A program made the translations under genes and the position numbers. From NCBI GenBank assembly GCA_021848125.1, contig JAJZMY010000018.1, positions 1 to 32,579 on the forward strand: a DNA stretch of 32,579 nt. The letters are read 5' to 3'. Below are positions 32,574-32,579 of this stretch, piece by piece. The notes under the pieces are model-generated. The model was not told the DNA's origin and searched no databases. It saw nothing but the letters and a program-made list of their open reading frames with translations. The first letter of the stretch is position 1; the number at the start of each line of letters is the position of its first letter. Source of the stretch: Microcaldota archaeon. Lineage in GTDB: Archaea; Micrarchaeota; Micrarchaeia; Micrarchaeales; Micrarchaeaceae.

Positions 32574-32579
32574 CTTCTT

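Noticed and set aside
1-32579. tRNA, rRNA genes or CRISPR arrays
   Set aside because: No GC-rich cloverleaf-like islands, rRNA segments or regularly spaced repeats were seen.

Overview
The window is a very AT-rich stretch of archaeal chromosome. Archaeal identity rests on several genes: ribosomal proteins S19e, L31e, L39e and L29, zinc-ribbon aIF1, RNase P protein Rpp21, wyosine synthase Taw1, pelota, an archaeal-type alanyl-tRNA synthetase, an archaeal Lhr helicase, endonuclease Q, two FtsZ proteins, and a UbiA prenyltransferase of the archaeal lipid-synthesis type. Short proteins, tight overlaps and extreme A+T would suit an ARMAN/DPANN-like or other streamlined archaeon. That placement is inference only; no rRNA gene is present to settle it.

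Layout: 1-5548 (+) is the membrane arm of a complex I-like oxidoreductase (end of nuoI, then nuoJ, K, L, M, N). 5577-7501 holds a phosphoesterase (-) and an MFS transporter (+). 7630-9390 (+) is an information and lipid operon: L29, aIF1, UbiA prenyltransferase, Rpp21. 9418-13560 (-) holds Taw1, a methyltransferase, a CDGSH iron-sulfur protein and tandem ftsZ genes separated by hairpin-rich spacers. 13561-16500 is a looser region of AT-only spacer and small proteins of unknown function, including one gene with a possible -1 frameshift. 16516-17819 (-) is the classic S19e-PDCD5-L39e-L31e operon; its 54-codon L39e gene is easy to miss. 18023-22210 (-) is DedA, an Exo5/Cas4-like nuclease and alaS, with overlapping ends. 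22313-24942 holds pelota (+), a YgjP-type metalloprotease (-) and a KaiC-like ATPase (-). 25124-28899 (+) is an oxidative-damage region: peroxiredoxin, endonuclease III, endonuclease Q, a zinc-ribbon miniprotein, a 297-bp MITE-like insertion and a second peroxiredoxin. 28995-32489 (-) is an Lhr-type helicase followed by a metallophosphoesterase.

Together the genes suggest an archaeon with a respiratory chain (complex I) that copes with peroxide and oxidised or deaminated DNA bases. No complete, clearly new multi-gene system was found. The strongest unexplained signals are: a GAT-N3-ATG start signal at 16 genes; replacement of the TM7 lysine in NuoM (Asn) and NuoN (Glu); the MITE-like element with a perfect 8-bp target duplication; a slippery A-run with a rescued reading frame at 15998-16464; and an FtsZ with an altered nucleotide-binding T4 loop.
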